NCBI GenBank assembly: GCA_023411575.1
Contig: JAEYOP010000016.1
Location: forward strand, 186,001-250,000
Source of the DNA: Bacillota bacterium
GTDB lineage: Bacteria; Bacillota; Clostridia; Acetivibrionales; DTU013
Length of the DNA: 64,000 nucleotides
Direction of reading: 5' to 3'
The translations under genes were made by a program, and so were the position numbers. Every line of letters starts with the position of its first letter. The stretch's first letter is position 1. The notes under the pieces are model-generated. The model had not been told where the DNA came from. It ran no database searches and was given only the letters and a program-made list of their open reading frames with translations. This document shows positions 8,091 through 16,568 of this stretch, in pieces.

Positions 8091-9827
8091 TCAGCTCCCG
8101 CTTATTTCCTGCCTCAGCGCCGGCAGCCGGACTTCCACTCGCGTACCGCTTCCCTCCCTGCTGTGGAAGCTTAAGCCGTAGCTGTCACCAAACCTCAGCT
8201 TAATGCGCTCATCAATGTTCTTCAGGGCGAAAATATTCGTTGACTGCTCTCCGTCTGCCAGCATGCTCCGTATTTTAGCTTCATCGCTCCCTTTGCCGTC
8301 GTCACGGACGACAAACCTCAGGATACCGTCCTCCCTGGCAATATCCACCTGGATCGTGCCGCCTTCCACCTTTTGCTCCAGTCCGTGAAGAATGGCATTT
8401 TCGACCAGCGGCTGCAAGATCAGCTTGGGGGTGGCATACTCCAGGGAATCGTTCTCCACACGGATGTCCAGAGTGATTCTATCCCCGTATTTCGCCTTTT
8501 GCAGGAACATATAATCCTTTAAAAAATCAATCTCTTCCCGGACGCTGACAATTTCCCGTCCCTTGTTAAGAACGTGCTTGAAAATTCCGGAAAGTGCTTC
8601 GATCTGCTCGCTTACATCGTAATCCCTGTTCTTGAGAGCCAGCCAGTGTATGGAATCCAGCGTATTATACAGGAAATGGGGATTGATCTGCGCTTCCAAT
8701 GCGATGAGCTCCGCCTCGCGTTGCTTGATTTTCCCGATATACACGTCGTTGATTGTTTTTTCAAGCTGGCTGGCCATTTCAGTGAAGCCCAGGTTTATTT
8801 CCCCTATCTCATCCTTCCTTTGTGTATTGAGCGCGACATGGAAATCCCCTTTCCGCAGCTTGTACATTTCCTTATGAAGCCGGCTCAAAGGCTTTACCAG
8901 ATAGATGCTCTGTATGATGGAAAAGAGTATGCCGAAAAGAATACATAACAGGACAGCTATGACAATTACCATATTGACGGCGGTCTTGCCCGGCATGAAC
9001 GATTCCAGGGGAATCGTCTCAATCAACTGCCAGTTGGGTCCGGAGACAGTATAATGCAGCACAACGCTTTTTTCATTTTCAATGGTTGCAAGGAAAAACC
9101 CCTCTTTTTGCTGTAATGCCTTTTTTATATGCTCATATTTGCTGAAATCGGCGCCGATTGTCTCTTTATCCGAGGAGGAAAGCACGAAGCCGTCCGCATC
9201 CGTCAGGAATATCTTTCCGCCCTTATACGGGTTGATGTTTCTGTAAAAGCCATACAGGGTTTCTTCATTCACGCTGATGCGTTCCACGGCGATATTCCGG
9301 TCCAGCATCCCGAAATCCATAATGCCTCTGTAAAATGAAATAACCGTATTGGCGCCGGAATTGGCCTCAATATTGTAAACATCCGTCCAGAATCCGCGGC
9401 CATTCATTTGGACCGCCTTCTTTATACTGGCAGGATCTTCGGCTTCTATCAGACCGCCCTTCTGGAACAGGATCTCATTGCCTTTATACAGGCAGATTGA
9501 ATGAAAATACGCTTTTGAGCCTATAACGTCATCAAGCCAGCGTGAGATCTCCGTATAAAGCTCGTTAAACTCCTGTGTATTGTCCAGCTTGTATTTTGCC
9601 AGCGCCTGCACATTGTCGTTTCTAAGTATCCCTATGGAAAGATCGTTGGCGTCGCTTATCATGTCCTCAAAGCTCTGCCGGGTTTGCTTCAGGATCTGCA
9701 GGTTCGTTTCGCAGGATTTCCGGATGGATATGTCCGTGAACTGGTTGTTCAGGAAAAGTCCCGCAGTAATAAGCGGAAGAATGATTAAAAGCATGATGCA
9801 AATAAACAGCTTGCGCCTTAGGGGCAT
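8091..9827 (-). CDS. YesM-type sensor histidine kinase
   Basis: Membrane sensor kinase of the LytS/YesM class. A hydrophobic segment lies right at the N-terminus (FICIMLLIILPLITAGLFL), followed by an extracellular Cache-like region of roughly 250 residues, a second TM (VIVIAVLLCILFGILFSII) and a HAMP linker. Then come the His_kinase box (EAQINPHFLYNTLD) and a HATPase domain (N box LVENAILHGLE, G box VVRDDGKGSD). The start is uncertain: the frame is open to a TTG at 9947, but the TM-first architecture favours the ATG at 9827. It is paired with the YesN regulator immediately downstream. Confidence 0.92.
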   Translation of the reverse strand: MPLRRKLFICIMLLIILPLITAGLFLNNQFTDISIRKSCETNLQILKQTRQSFEDMISDANDLSIGILRNDNVQALAKYKLDNTQEFNELYTEISRWLDDVIGSKAYFHSICLYKGNEILFQKGGLIEAEDPASIKKAVQMNGRGFWTDVYNIEANSGANTVISFYRGIMDFGMLDRNIAVERISVNEETLYGFYRNINPYKGGKIFLTDADGFVLSSSDKETIGADFSKYEHIKKALQQKEGFFLATIENEKSVVLHYTVSGPNWQLIETIPLESFMPGKTAVNMVIVIAVLLCILFGILFSIIQSIYLVKPLSRLHKEMYKLRKGDFHVALNTQRKDEIGEINLGFTEMASQLEKTINDVYIGKIKQREAELIALEAQINPHFLYNTLDSIHWLALKNRDYDVSEQIEALSGIFKHVLNKGREIVSVREEIDFLKDYMFLQKAKYGDRITLDIRVENDSLEYATPKLILQPLVENAILHGLEQKVEGGTIQVDIAREDGILRFVVRDDGKGSDEAKIRSMLADGEQSTNIFALKNIDERIKLRFGDSYGLSFHSREGSGTRVEVRLPALRQEISGS

Positions 9828-10073
9828 ATCTCCAAATTTGTTGAAAAAACCGAATATAACAGCCGTAAGATCACCTCGTCCATTTAAAGGTCCGACAAAA
9901 GCAAGCTTTGTCGAATTCCGGGTTACATAATAAATTTTATCATACAAACCCGGTATTCAATACATGAAACTTGAGACAATATTACGCCGCAATCGGCTCA
10001 TGCGATGCATATGAAGCAGCAGGCAGCAGGATTGAGACAAAGCGGGAAGGTGGATTATGGCAAACCTCACAAA

Positions 10074-11483
10074 TTATTTCTTTAAGTCCCTGGCCCAGAT
10101 AAATTGGCTCCTGGTGTTTATATAACCCATTTTTTCTCCTGTCACAACCAATGCCAATCCTCTGTCAAACGGGGCTAATATTGAATCAAACCGGAATTCA
10201 ATTTTCACTTGGTTCGCCTTATCAATGAAACCGTATTTCCCGCCTTTTTTTACAGCGGCGACGCCTTCCCGAAAGTCCGAGGAGCCGTTAGGTGAAATTG
10301 CTTCATATTGAAGCGGGATAACCGTATTCCCAAGCTGGTCGATATAGCCCGATTTATTGCGTTGGGAAACCGCCGCCAGCCCGTCGTGGAAATCGGAGGC
10401 GGAATCAAATACCGGGGATACGGCCATCTTGCCGTTCTTATCTATATACCCCCATTTTCCATTCACGTTTACCGCCGCCCTGTTTTCAGAGAAGCGCTCC
10501 GCATTGGTAAAATCCGGTTTTATTACGGTTTTCCCCGTTTTGTCCACGTAACCCCATTTCCCTTTTTGCTGGACTGCAATCAACCCTTCGGAAAAATTTT
10601 TCGCATTATCATAGATTACCGGAATGACAGCTTTGCCGGACTTATTAATAAAGCCGTATTTGCTGCCAATCTTTACACAGGCTATCCCGCCTGAAAACGG
10701 CCCGGCATAGTCATACTTGTAATCCAGAACCAAGTTCCCGGAATGATTGATATAGCCGAACTTTTTATTCTTTTCAACGGCGGCATAGCTTTCTGAAAAG
10801 TCATAGGCCCGGTCGAATTGGGGCTTGATGATCTCCTGTCCCATTTGATTAATGTAGCCCCACTTATTGCCGGATCCCCCCACAAGCGCCAATCCGTCTG
10901 CAAAATCGGATGCATAAAGATATTGGGGTTCAAGCACCATTTCTCCCGTTCCGTTAATGTACCCCCATTTTCCGTCGCTCTGAAATTTATATAATTCCAT
11001 TTCCTGCAATACACCGTCTTTTATACTGAACTTTATGTTTTGAGGATCGGGATGAAAATTGGCGCGCAATTGCTCCATCAAACTGGAATAGCCGAACGTT
11101 CTGGCCCACAAAACCCCCGGATAAGAACTGCCGTCCTTTGAATATTGAAAAAGGGCGGAATCCAGCTGCCATGTCCCTTTCTCATCATTGGCATCCACAG
11201 GCATGCTGCCGGTAAAAACAGTATTAAGCTTATCATAAGCTAAATTCACAACTTTTTTGGTATCTCCCAGCGGAGAAACGAAAATAAAGCTCAGCGAAGT
11301 AACATCCAGCCCCATTCTTTTGACCTCCACCTTAACCGAAATAATGGAACCGGGATAAATAAGGCTCGGAGTTATGTAAACATTCTGAACGCTCGGAATC
11401 TCTTCTGCTTCCAATGCAAAAGATGATGGGCAAAAGAATAAAAATGTAACAGAAAGAATTAATGCAATCAATGGCTTTTTCAT
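10074..11483 (-). CDS. Secreted WG-repeat protein
   Basis: A 469-residue protein with a clear signal peptide (MKKPLIALILSVTFLFFCPS, then FALEAEE). An N-terminal domain of about 150 residues is followed by nine tandem WG (beta-propeller-like) repeats of about 33 residues, each with a core such as KWGYINGTG, KFGYINHSG, KWGYVDKTG or KYGFIDKAN. The ribosome-binding site is an unusual G-rich GGGGGGTAG. WG-repeat proteins are usually surface or periplasmic binding modules of unknown ligand. It stands alone, 126 bp beyond the kinase gene, and is the last apparently host gene before the island. Confidence 0.85.
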   Translation of the reverse strand: MKKPLIALILSVTFLFFCPSSFALEAEEIPSVQNVYITPSLIYPGSIISVKVEVKRMGLDVTSLSFIFVSPLGDTKKVVNLAYDKLNTVFTGSMPVDANDEKGTWQLDSALFQYSKDGSSYPGVLWARTFGYSSLMEQLRANFHPDPQNIKFSIKDGVLQEMELYKFQSDGKWGYINGTGEMVLEPQYLYASDFADGLALVGGSGNKWGYINQMGQEIIKPQFDRAYDFSESYAAVEKNKKFGYINHSGNLVLDYKYDYAGPFSGGIACVKIGSKYGFINKSGKAVIPVIYDNAKNFSEGLIAVQQKGKWGYVDKTGKTVIKPDFTNAERFSENRAAVNVNGKWGYIDKNGKMAVSPVFDSASDFHDGLAAVSQRNKSGYIDQLGNTVIPLQYEAISPNGSSDFREGVAAVKKGGKYGFIDKANQVKIEFRFDSILAPFDRGLALVVTGEKMGYINTRSQFIWARDLKK

Positions 11484-11562
11484 TTTGTACTACCCCCCGC
11501 TATAAACCATAAAGGCTAGTATAATATAATATTACCACAAGATGAAATGAAGACAATGATTT

Positions 11563-11745
11563 TGTTTTTGCTTTTCTCTTTTAGACAAACCGATTGAGCC
11601 AAGGATATTTTCCCACTGCTTGAGGCACCCTTTCACTACAAGAGCGCTGGAAGCGGGTATTCTGGCAAAGATGGTAAGTGAAATTTTAGGGCACTCAAAT
11701 ATTAGCCCTACACTAGGCCATACTCTCATGTGTCCCTTGACTTGA
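11563..11745 (+). pseudogene. Tyrosine recombinase C-terminal remnant
   Basis: A frame with no start codon encodes the catalytic hallmark of phage-type integrases: DKPIEPRIF, then HCLRHPFTTRALEAG (box II His-x-x-Arg), then VSEILGHSNIS. The following stretch, where DTYSHV with the catalytic Tyr should be, reads PTLGHTLMCP and then stops. Family members are about 300-400 residues, and only about 60 are left here, with the region between the first catalytic Arg and box II deleted. It abuts a second remnant in the opposite orientation. The function is lost. Confidence 0.75.
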
Positions 11746-11928
11746 AATGAGCCAATGGAACTGCTTGTCCCTTATATTCTTGATTTCGTACCAAGAAAAT
11801 CAGTAATATATGCAAACCGGAGTAACTTTCAATATAAATAGCACATAATCCCTTTCACATTTGGAACGTAAATAATCTGCAAAATCCATGACCTTAGAAA
11901 TGTCCCGAATCGGCTCGACAGTATTCAT
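11726..11928 (-). pseudogene. Tyrosine recombinase N-terminal remnant
   Basis: From an ATG at 11928 (site AAGGTGATTCA) the frame reads MNTVEPIRDISKVMDFADYL and then RSKCERDYVLFIL, the start of a known group of Bacillota integrases. It hits a stop soon after. In the next frame the family motif continues as SYSGLHILLIFLV, where functional members have YSGLRISD, so a frameshift lies near 11850. The frame then ends in unrelated sequence at the back-to-back partner fragment. It is a decayed mobility gene marking the left part of the island. Confidence 0.7.
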
Positions 11929-12053
11929 TGAATCACCTTCTTGCGTAAAATAAAAAAACCGCTAGTTTTCATAAACGGTATTTTTCACATTATCATATTA
12001 ACTCCGGTGATATAGACTTGTCATCGACATCTTTAGGACAAAGGGTGAAGGTA

Positions 12054-12500
12054 TCATAAAATTTTTGGAGTTTTTTTTAAATCCTCAGGTTTATCCTGAT
12101 ATCCTAACTTGTCTTCCCTGATTATCACTAAATCCTTGATCATCCTCAAATCCGCATCACTGCGCAAATCATTTAAATAATTAATTTGCTTAGCTAACTC
12201 CATACGTCGCTCGAGGGTAATGTCCGGATCGTCTAATTGAGATTGATAAAACCATCGTAGATTCAGATATGCGTTATCGATCCTTTTCGTGATTTCTCGG
12301 ATATTAAATTTATACAACAAGTATTTGACAAATGCATTTATTATAACCGCAATTGTAGGCGCAGCAATTATTAGGACTCTTTTAAAACTGCTCGTATCTG
12401 GCAAGCATTGTGCTATCGCTGTTATAGTCGTACCAATTCCAGCGCCGGCAATCCCTGCAACAGTGCTGGCATTATCATTCTTACTTTGTGTGTCATTCAT
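12054..12500 (-). CDS. Hypothetical membrane protein
   Basis: A 148-residue protein I cannot assign to a family. A Gly/Ala/Thr-rich segment (about residues 13-33) is followed by a clear hydrophobic segment (VLIIAAPTIAVIINAFVKYLL, about 42-62). A charged, probably helical cytoplasmic tail of about 85 residues completes it. The start has an AAAGG site. It follows a small membrane protein gene by 23 bp on the same strand, so the two are probably co-transcribed. A phage-holin-like or membrane-effector role is possible but unsupported. Confidence 0.6.
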   Translation of the reverse strand: MNDTQSKNDNASTVAGIAGAGIGTTITAIAQCLPDTSSFKRVLIIAAPTIAVIINAFVKYLLYKFNIREITKRIDNAYLNLRWFYQSQLDDPDITLERRMELAKQINYLNDLRSDADLRMIKDLVIIREDKLGYQDKPEDLKKTPKIL

Positions 12501-12523
12501 AAAACCAACCTTTGTAAAGTAAT

Positions 12524-12754
12524 CTATTTGTTTGATTTTATCGCACTAAGTAATTGAATTAACTTCTCATCACCGCATGGCTTAAGATCAATTGTGTTCA
12601 ATTTCCCTTTATTATCCTTGTATTTTACAATGATTTTATCTCCACTGCAGAAATCTGCTGAATGCTCCTTAGTTCTAGCAAGCTGTTGTATCTTACTAAG
12701 GAATACCGTTAAAAAGGCTCCTGCACATACACCAATAGATAACCATTCTAACAT
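12524..12754 (-). CDS. Small single-TM hypothetical protein
   Basis: A 76-residue protein. One N-terminal TM segment (SIGVCAGAFLTVFLSKI) is followed by a short soluble domain with predicted beta strands (DKIIVKYKDNKGKLNTIDL). It is preceded by a good GGAGG site and lies directly upstream of the 148-residue membrane protein gene. The family is not recognised. Size and context suggest a small accessory partner of the downstream protein. Confidence 0.55.
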   Translation of the reverse strand: MLEWLSIGVCAGAFLTVFLSKIQQLARTKEHSADFCSGDKIIVKYKDNKGKLNTIDLKPCGDEKLIQLLSAIKSNK

Positions 12755-12884
12755 ATGGCATCCTCCATTTTGTATGCTAATAAAGGCTCTAGCCTATAGA
12801 AAAAAGCCAAAACCTTTATGAACAAATCATGCTACTCCATTATATTATATTTCCAACATTTTGGTGATATTCCACTTGAAAAAT

Positions 12885-13363
12885 TTATTTGTGGCACGCT
12901 TGTACATACGCGATAGACTGATCTACATAATTCACCCTTCCAGCTTCAACCCATGTCTCGATCCGGTACTCGGCCTAGAGAATCTCCTTGGCCCCCTTTT
13001 TCAAAAGCGGCCTTCCCTTGCCGGAAACACTGCCGTAGGCAAAGTTTTTCAGACAATTGATATGCTCCTCGGATTCCTTCATATTCCCGACCGTGATTAC
13101 CGTTATATTCCTGAGCAGCTTGTTCGGCAGGATATGTGGTTCAGCCGCTTCCCGATCGGGCAGTTCAGCCGGCAGTGTGCATTGAGTAATGACGGCTCGT
13201 TATAAAGCTTTACCATGTTGATCACGTTCTGAGGGTCGGGGACCGTCTCGTCGTTTTCCATATTCGAAAGCGTCTGGCGTGTAATATGCAGCCTGACCGC
13301 CGCTTCCTTGGTCTGCATCCTGAGTCCCAGCCGTGCCTGACGTGCCAAAATACCAAACTTCAT
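12885..13363 (-). pseudogene. XRE-family regulator, frameshifted
   Basis: The ATG at 13363 has a strong GGAGGTGAATG site and gives an XRE helix-turn-helix (MKFGILARQARLGLRMQTKE, then TRQTLSNMENDETVPD). The first frame continues to a conserved-looking CPIG segment and stops at 13103. In the next frame the protein-like sequence continues from near 13127 (LPNKLLRNITVI). It runs to an in-frame TAG near 12977 and then to a tail (IETWVEAGRVNYVDQSIAYV) ending at 12885. I read this as one or two genes broken by a frameshift and a stop. The first 86 residues might still make a DNA-binding peptide. Confidence 0.55.
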
Positions 13364-13477
13364 TTTACATTCACCTCCCTTCGGTAAAGTAACCATGTGC
13401 ATAAGCAGGTAGCGCTGCCGCAGCACCGGCGAGATAATAAAGACAACAAGCAAACGCCCCGCCTTTATCTCCCTCCA

Positions 13478-13906
13478 CTAAGCACCTTTCTCCCGATGCA
13501 TCCCGTCCACATACCGGTTGACATCCCCGAACATCGCCCTGAAGAACCGCAAAGAAGATTCCGTCTCGCTGACTTCCGGTCCCTCATGATGAGGAGTAAT
13601 GGTTTCAGACAGCGGTTCACCGGTTTTCCTATCAACCGTCAAAGTATGAATGTACTGCTTCAGCTCTTTTTCTTCCGGCAACCGATATCCACCCCCCTCG
13701 TCCCTGTTGATGTAGAATATCTCACCGAGTTCTTTGGAAAAATAAATGCAGATACTGGCCATGAGCTCCGGTCCTGGGGAGAACTTCTGGTTCTCCAGTT
13801 TTGATAAATATGTCCGGGTAATCCCGAGTTCTGCGGCCATGGTCTGTTGATTAATGGCATAAGCAGTCCGCAACATCTGAATGCAGTTTTTTATTGGAGC
13901 TTTCAA
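13478..13906 (-). CDS. XRE-family transcriptional regulator
   Basis: A 142-residue protein with an N-terminal helix-turn-helix (NQQTMAAELGITRTYLSKLE, about residues 19-38) and a roughly 80-residue C-terminal region of unknown fold. It starts at a TTG with the site GAGGGTGA. It belongs to the run of small regulators at the left of the island, which is typical of an integrated element's control region. The DNA target is unknown. The tail is not an ImmA peptidase domain. Confidence 0.8.
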   Translation of the reverse strand: MKAPIKNCIQMLRTAYAINQQTMAAELGITRTYLSKLENQKFSPGPELMASICIYFSKELGEIFYINRDEGGGYRLPEEKELKQYIHTLTVDRKTGEPLSETITPHHEGPEVSETESSLRFFRAMFGDVNRYVDGMHREKGA

Positions 13907-13946
13907 AGAATCACCCTCTAGCTTGCTTGTATTTTACCGGTACGTT

Positions 13947-14159
13947 CTAATATTTTACTAATTGCAAAAGTTGCAGGCAAAAAATGTTGTCAATGTCGGT
14001 GTCCAATATTAGTGCAATTTTTTCTGCAATCCTTTTTGGAATTCTCCTAGACCCATTTTCATAGACATTGTATGTTGATATTCCGATGGCAAGCTTTTCA
14101 GCCATATCCGACTGGGTTAAGCCCTTCATTTCTCTAATTTCCGCCAGATTGTATTTCAA
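13947..14159 (-). CDS. Small Cro-like XRE regulator
   Basis: A 70-residue single helix-turn-helix protein (LTQSDMAEKLAIGISTYNVY) beginning at a TTG with a strong AGGAGGTGAG site. It is divergent from the larger repressor gene at 14320, and the gap between them holds repeated TTTTAC-N5-GTAAAA operators. Cro/repressor pairs in this layout form the genetic switch of prophages and integrative elements, and this gene takes the Cro-like position. Confidence 0.85.
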   Translation of the reverse strand: MKYNLAEIREMKGLTQSDMAEKLAIGISTYNVYENGSRRIPKRIAEKIALILDTDIDNIFCLQLLQLVKY

Positions 14160-14174
14160 TTTATCTCACCTCCT

Positions 14175-14277
14175 GTTTTACATTTAGTAAAACTATGATT
14201 CGATTATACTTTTACATATAGTAAAAGTCAATACGCTATTTTACGTTTAGTAAATTTTCCTCTATTACGTTTCGCAA
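14175..14277. promoter_or_regulatory. Operator array of the divergent XRE switch
   Basis: Three dyads share the plan TTTTAC-N5-GTAAAA: 14175-14193 (7-bp arms), 14208-14228 (8-bp arms) and 14239-14255 (shorter arms). A degenerate fourth lies at 14265-14277 (TTAC-N5-GCAA). Centres are roughly 24-34 bp apart. They fill the gap between two divergent XRE genes, so one or both proteins most likely bind here. Confidence 0.8.
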
Positions 14278-14319
14278 CATGCTATAATTGAAATATTCAC
14301 ACATTGTGAAAGGGCAGTT

Positions 14320-14676
14320 ATGGAAGAGAATATTTTAGGGAAGAGAATAAAAGAATTGCGTGAAGAAAGCAATTTGAATCAAATTGAATTTTCAAAAATA
14401 TTAAATATTAGCAATACTACATTGTCTCAGTACGAGGCAGGTAATAGAGTGCCAAGTGACGAAATAAAGCGTAAGATTGCAGACTTCTTTCAGGTCACAA
14501 TAGACTATCTACTTGGACGATCCAATTCCCGATCCTCCAATGGACAAAAAATTGTAACAAAAGCCTACCGTAATATCGACACCTCCGGCCTCCCGGAAGA
14601 AGATATTCGGAAAGTAGAGGAATACGTTGAATTGCTCAAAAAGAAATATAATCCGGATGGAACTTTAAAGAAATAA
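14320..14676 (+). CDS. XRE-family repressor
   Basis: A 118-residue regulator with an N-terminal helix-turn-helix (LNQIEFSKILNISNTTLSQY, about residues 18-37), an SOS-like dimerisation helix region, and a C-terminal acidic segment (LPEEDIRKVEEYVELLKKKY). The start follows AAAGGGCAG. It lacks a LexA-type autoprotease domain. ICEBs1-like elements inactivate such repressors with an ImmA/IrrE peptidase, and a broken gene of that type is present at 28.8 kb. It probably binds the dyads just upstream. A copy of its C-terminal 48 codons occurs again at 15622. Confidence 0.88.
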   Translation: MEENILGKRIKELREESNLNQIEFSKILNISNTTLSQYEAGNRVPSDEIKRKIADFFQVTIDYLLGRSNSRSSNGQKIVTKAYRNIDTSGLPEEDIRKVEEYVELLKKKYNPDGTLKK

Positions 14677-14743
14677 TGCGATCATGAAATGTTTCTTGTG
14701 TTAAAATATCTCTTTTTGTTACATATTATTGAAACATTGGCAT

Positions 14744-14761
14744 GTATTTGTTACCAAATAC
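14744..14761. promoter_or_regulatory. 7-bp inverted repeat upstream of BRCT gene
   Basis: GTATTTG-TTAC-CAAATAC lies about 30 bp before the start of the BRCT-protein gene, in the position of an operator or promoter element. No regulator can be assigned. Confidence 0.35.
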
Positions 14762-14790
14762 TCATAGAGAATGTATGGGGGGTATAAAGC

Positions 14791-15599
14791 ATGGCCAAAG
14801 ACATTTGGGAGTATCGGATTTATACCTATAAAAGCGAGTTGGACAAGGCTCTTCATACTCTGGAAGGGTTGCTGAAAGGCATCGGCATTGACAAGGAACT
14901 GAATCTGGATGAGATCGACGAATTGTTCAATTGGTGCACGCTCTACAATAAATTCCTGCAGAACAACCCCTGTAACGAATTGATCCCATTGATTAAGAAA
15001 TCTATCGAAGATCATTATCTCTCGCAGGATGAGGTTGATGACATCCTCTGGGTCTGCAACAACTTCAAAACCGGAAACGGGTATTACGACGCGATAACCT
15101 CGGACATACAGCGGCTGCAGGGTATACTGCACGGAATTCTGGCCGACAACATCATTAATGATACCGAGATAGAAGATCTGAAATTCTGGGTTCAGGAAAA
15201 CGGGCATTTGTCAGGTACATACCCTTTTGACCAAGTATACAGTCTGCTTCTTTCGATATTGTCGGACGGCAGGATTGACGAATCCGAACGGAATTGTTTA
15301 AAGTTTTTTTCAGCGAATTTATTGACATCACCGCATCATATAATATCAACCGGCCCGAAATAGAAGCACTCAAGGCGTCCATCCAGGTCGGCGGTATCTG
15401 CACCGTCCGCCCGGACATAACCATCAAGGACAAGGCATTCTGTTTCACCGGCACATCCAGTAGAATCAAACGGGACGAACTCGAAAAAATCGTTGTATCG
15501 TTGGCTGGGCTGCACCACAACGGGGTGACCCAGAAAACCGACTATCTGGTGATCAAAAAACTCGCAAATCTATTCGATTATCCTTTTATGCCGCTCTGA
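14791..15599 (+). pseudogene. BRCT-domain protein, interrupted by a -1 frameshift at T7
   Basis: The first frame (14791-15363) encodes an acidic helical domain in which DELNLDEIDEL-like modules repeat three times, resembling a TerB-like fold. At a run of seven T (15304-15310) the homologous continuation moves to the -1 frame (SEFIDI). It proceeds into a BRCT domain (KAFCFTGTSSRIKRDELEKI, then GLHHNGVTQKTDYLVI) ending at 15599. Intact relatives, as I recall them, continue past DYLVI for about 40 residues, and here the sequence changes to KKLANLFDYPFMPL and stops. So the gene is both frame-shifted and truncated. A programmed slip at T7 is possible, but loss of the BRCT end favours decay. Confidence 0.65.
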
Positions 15600-15621
15600 A
15601 ATCCGTAGCCGCCAAGAGTCC

Positions 15622-15768
15622 AAAATTGAAACAAAAGCCTACCACAATCTTGGCGCATCAGGCCTTCCAGAAGAAGATATCCAGAAAGTTGAGGAATATG
15701 GAGAATTGCTCAAAAAGAAATATAACCCCTGGTGGAACTATAAAAGGAACATTTTAATAAATTTGTGA
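15622..15768 (+). pseudogene. Duplicated C-terminal fragment of the XRE repressor
   Basis: This frame reads KIETKAYHNLGASGLPEEDI and then QKVEEYGELLKKKYNP. It is nearly the same as the last 48 residues of the repressor at 14320-14676 (KIVTKAYRNIDTSGLPEEDI). It has no start codon or DNA-binding domain. It directly follows the truncated BRCT gene, so a recombination between two related regulator-BRCT modules probably removed the intervening DNA. Confidence 0.75.
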
Positions 15769-15827
15769 AAAACAATTATTTACCACTGATTCGGGGTTAG
15801 TTATTTAAAAATGTACTTTATCTATTT

Positions 15828-16565
15828 CTATGGAGCAGTAGGAGGATTAAAAAAATAAAGTAAAATAAATATTGCAATCCATCCTGTAGCTCTAACAGTC
15901 AAAGAAGTTTTCATTGTCCAGTCTACATTTATTGTTCCTTCGATTGTTGTCGCTCCTATAAGTGTTATAGCTAAGGCCATTATAACTCTTAAAAATAGAT
16001 ACTGAGTTCCATTCAAATTAGGGACTAGAAAAATCAAAACACCCGTAATTATTAATAGAGGAATTCCAATTTTTAATTGAATTGATAAAGATCTTTTTGC
16101 CCATCCACTATGAGTTCTAGTATTTTTGAACCCATATAAAGGCAATTCTAACTCAGAAAACTCTTTTTCAACATCCTTTACTATTTCAGGTCTAAATTTT
16201 TTTATTACACGTTGTATACTCGCATAAGCAGTTTGAGATGGCTTTGGACGATTTAATGCATATTTATCAGAAAGTGCATAAACAGTTTTCCAATGTGATA
16301 AAATTGTCTCTATCATATTAACAGTATCTTCAACTTTTCTGTTAATTACATCCTTCGATACATTTATTTCCGGTAAGCTATATTCATCAAGAGTTCTTTC
16401 AAAAGAATTAAAGAATAAAACTCCAGAATGATGCATTTCTGAAACCATTTTTGCAATATTATCTTTAATTTGTTCACTCTTTATGCTTTCAATTGTATTA
16501 TTAAGGCCTTTATAGTAATGATCCTTTAATTCATCTAGTTTATCTTCTCTAGCCTCTACGCCCAT
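15828..16565 (-). CDS. Three-TM hypothetical protein, possible membrane effector
   Basis: A 245-residue protein I cannot name. About 160 residues of charged helical sequence, including MVSEMHHSGVLFFNSFERTL, precede three hydrophobic segments at roughly 165-183, 188-209 and 226-240. There is no signal peptide. The start lies 3 bp downstream of the stop of a 90-residue gene on the same strand, so they are translationally linked. Soluble sensor domain plus C-terminal TM bundle is a common plan for membrane-perforating effectors of defence systems. That assignment rests on architecture and island context only. Confidence 0.6.
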   Translation of the reverse strand: MGVEAREDKLDELKDHYYKGLNNTIESIKSEQIKDNIAKMVSEMHHSGVLFFNSFERTLDEYSLPEINVSKDVINRKVEDTVNMIETILSHWKTVYALSDKYALNRPKPSQTAYASIQRVIKKFRPEIVKDVEKEFSELELPLYGFKNTRTHSGWAKRSLSIQLKIGIPLLIITGVLIFLVPNLNGTQYLFLRVIMALAITLIGATTIEGTINVDWTMKTSLTVRATGWIAIFILLYFFNPPTAP

Positions 16566-16568
16566 GTT

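Noticed and set aside
9894..9912. GACAAA...TTTGTC dyad near the first kinase start as an operator
   Set aside because: The arms are offset by one base and it lies inside what may be coding or leader sequence, so support is too weak.
10300..11000. Repeated 100-bp units as a CRISPR or DNA repeat
   Set aside because: The similarity is at protein level (WG repeats) and nucleotide units differ. No CRISPR array was seen anywhere in the window.
11484..11520. ACCCCCCGCTATAAACCA resembling the tRNA-fMet 3' end, as the left attachment site
   Set aside because: The match is short and gapped, and the G-rich complement is the ribosome-binding site of the WG-repeat gene, which explains it.
11532..11729. 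Minus-strand frame of 65 codons
   Set aside because: It is the antisense of the integrase remnant HCLRHPFTTRALEAG on the plus strand, and it has no ribosome-binding site.
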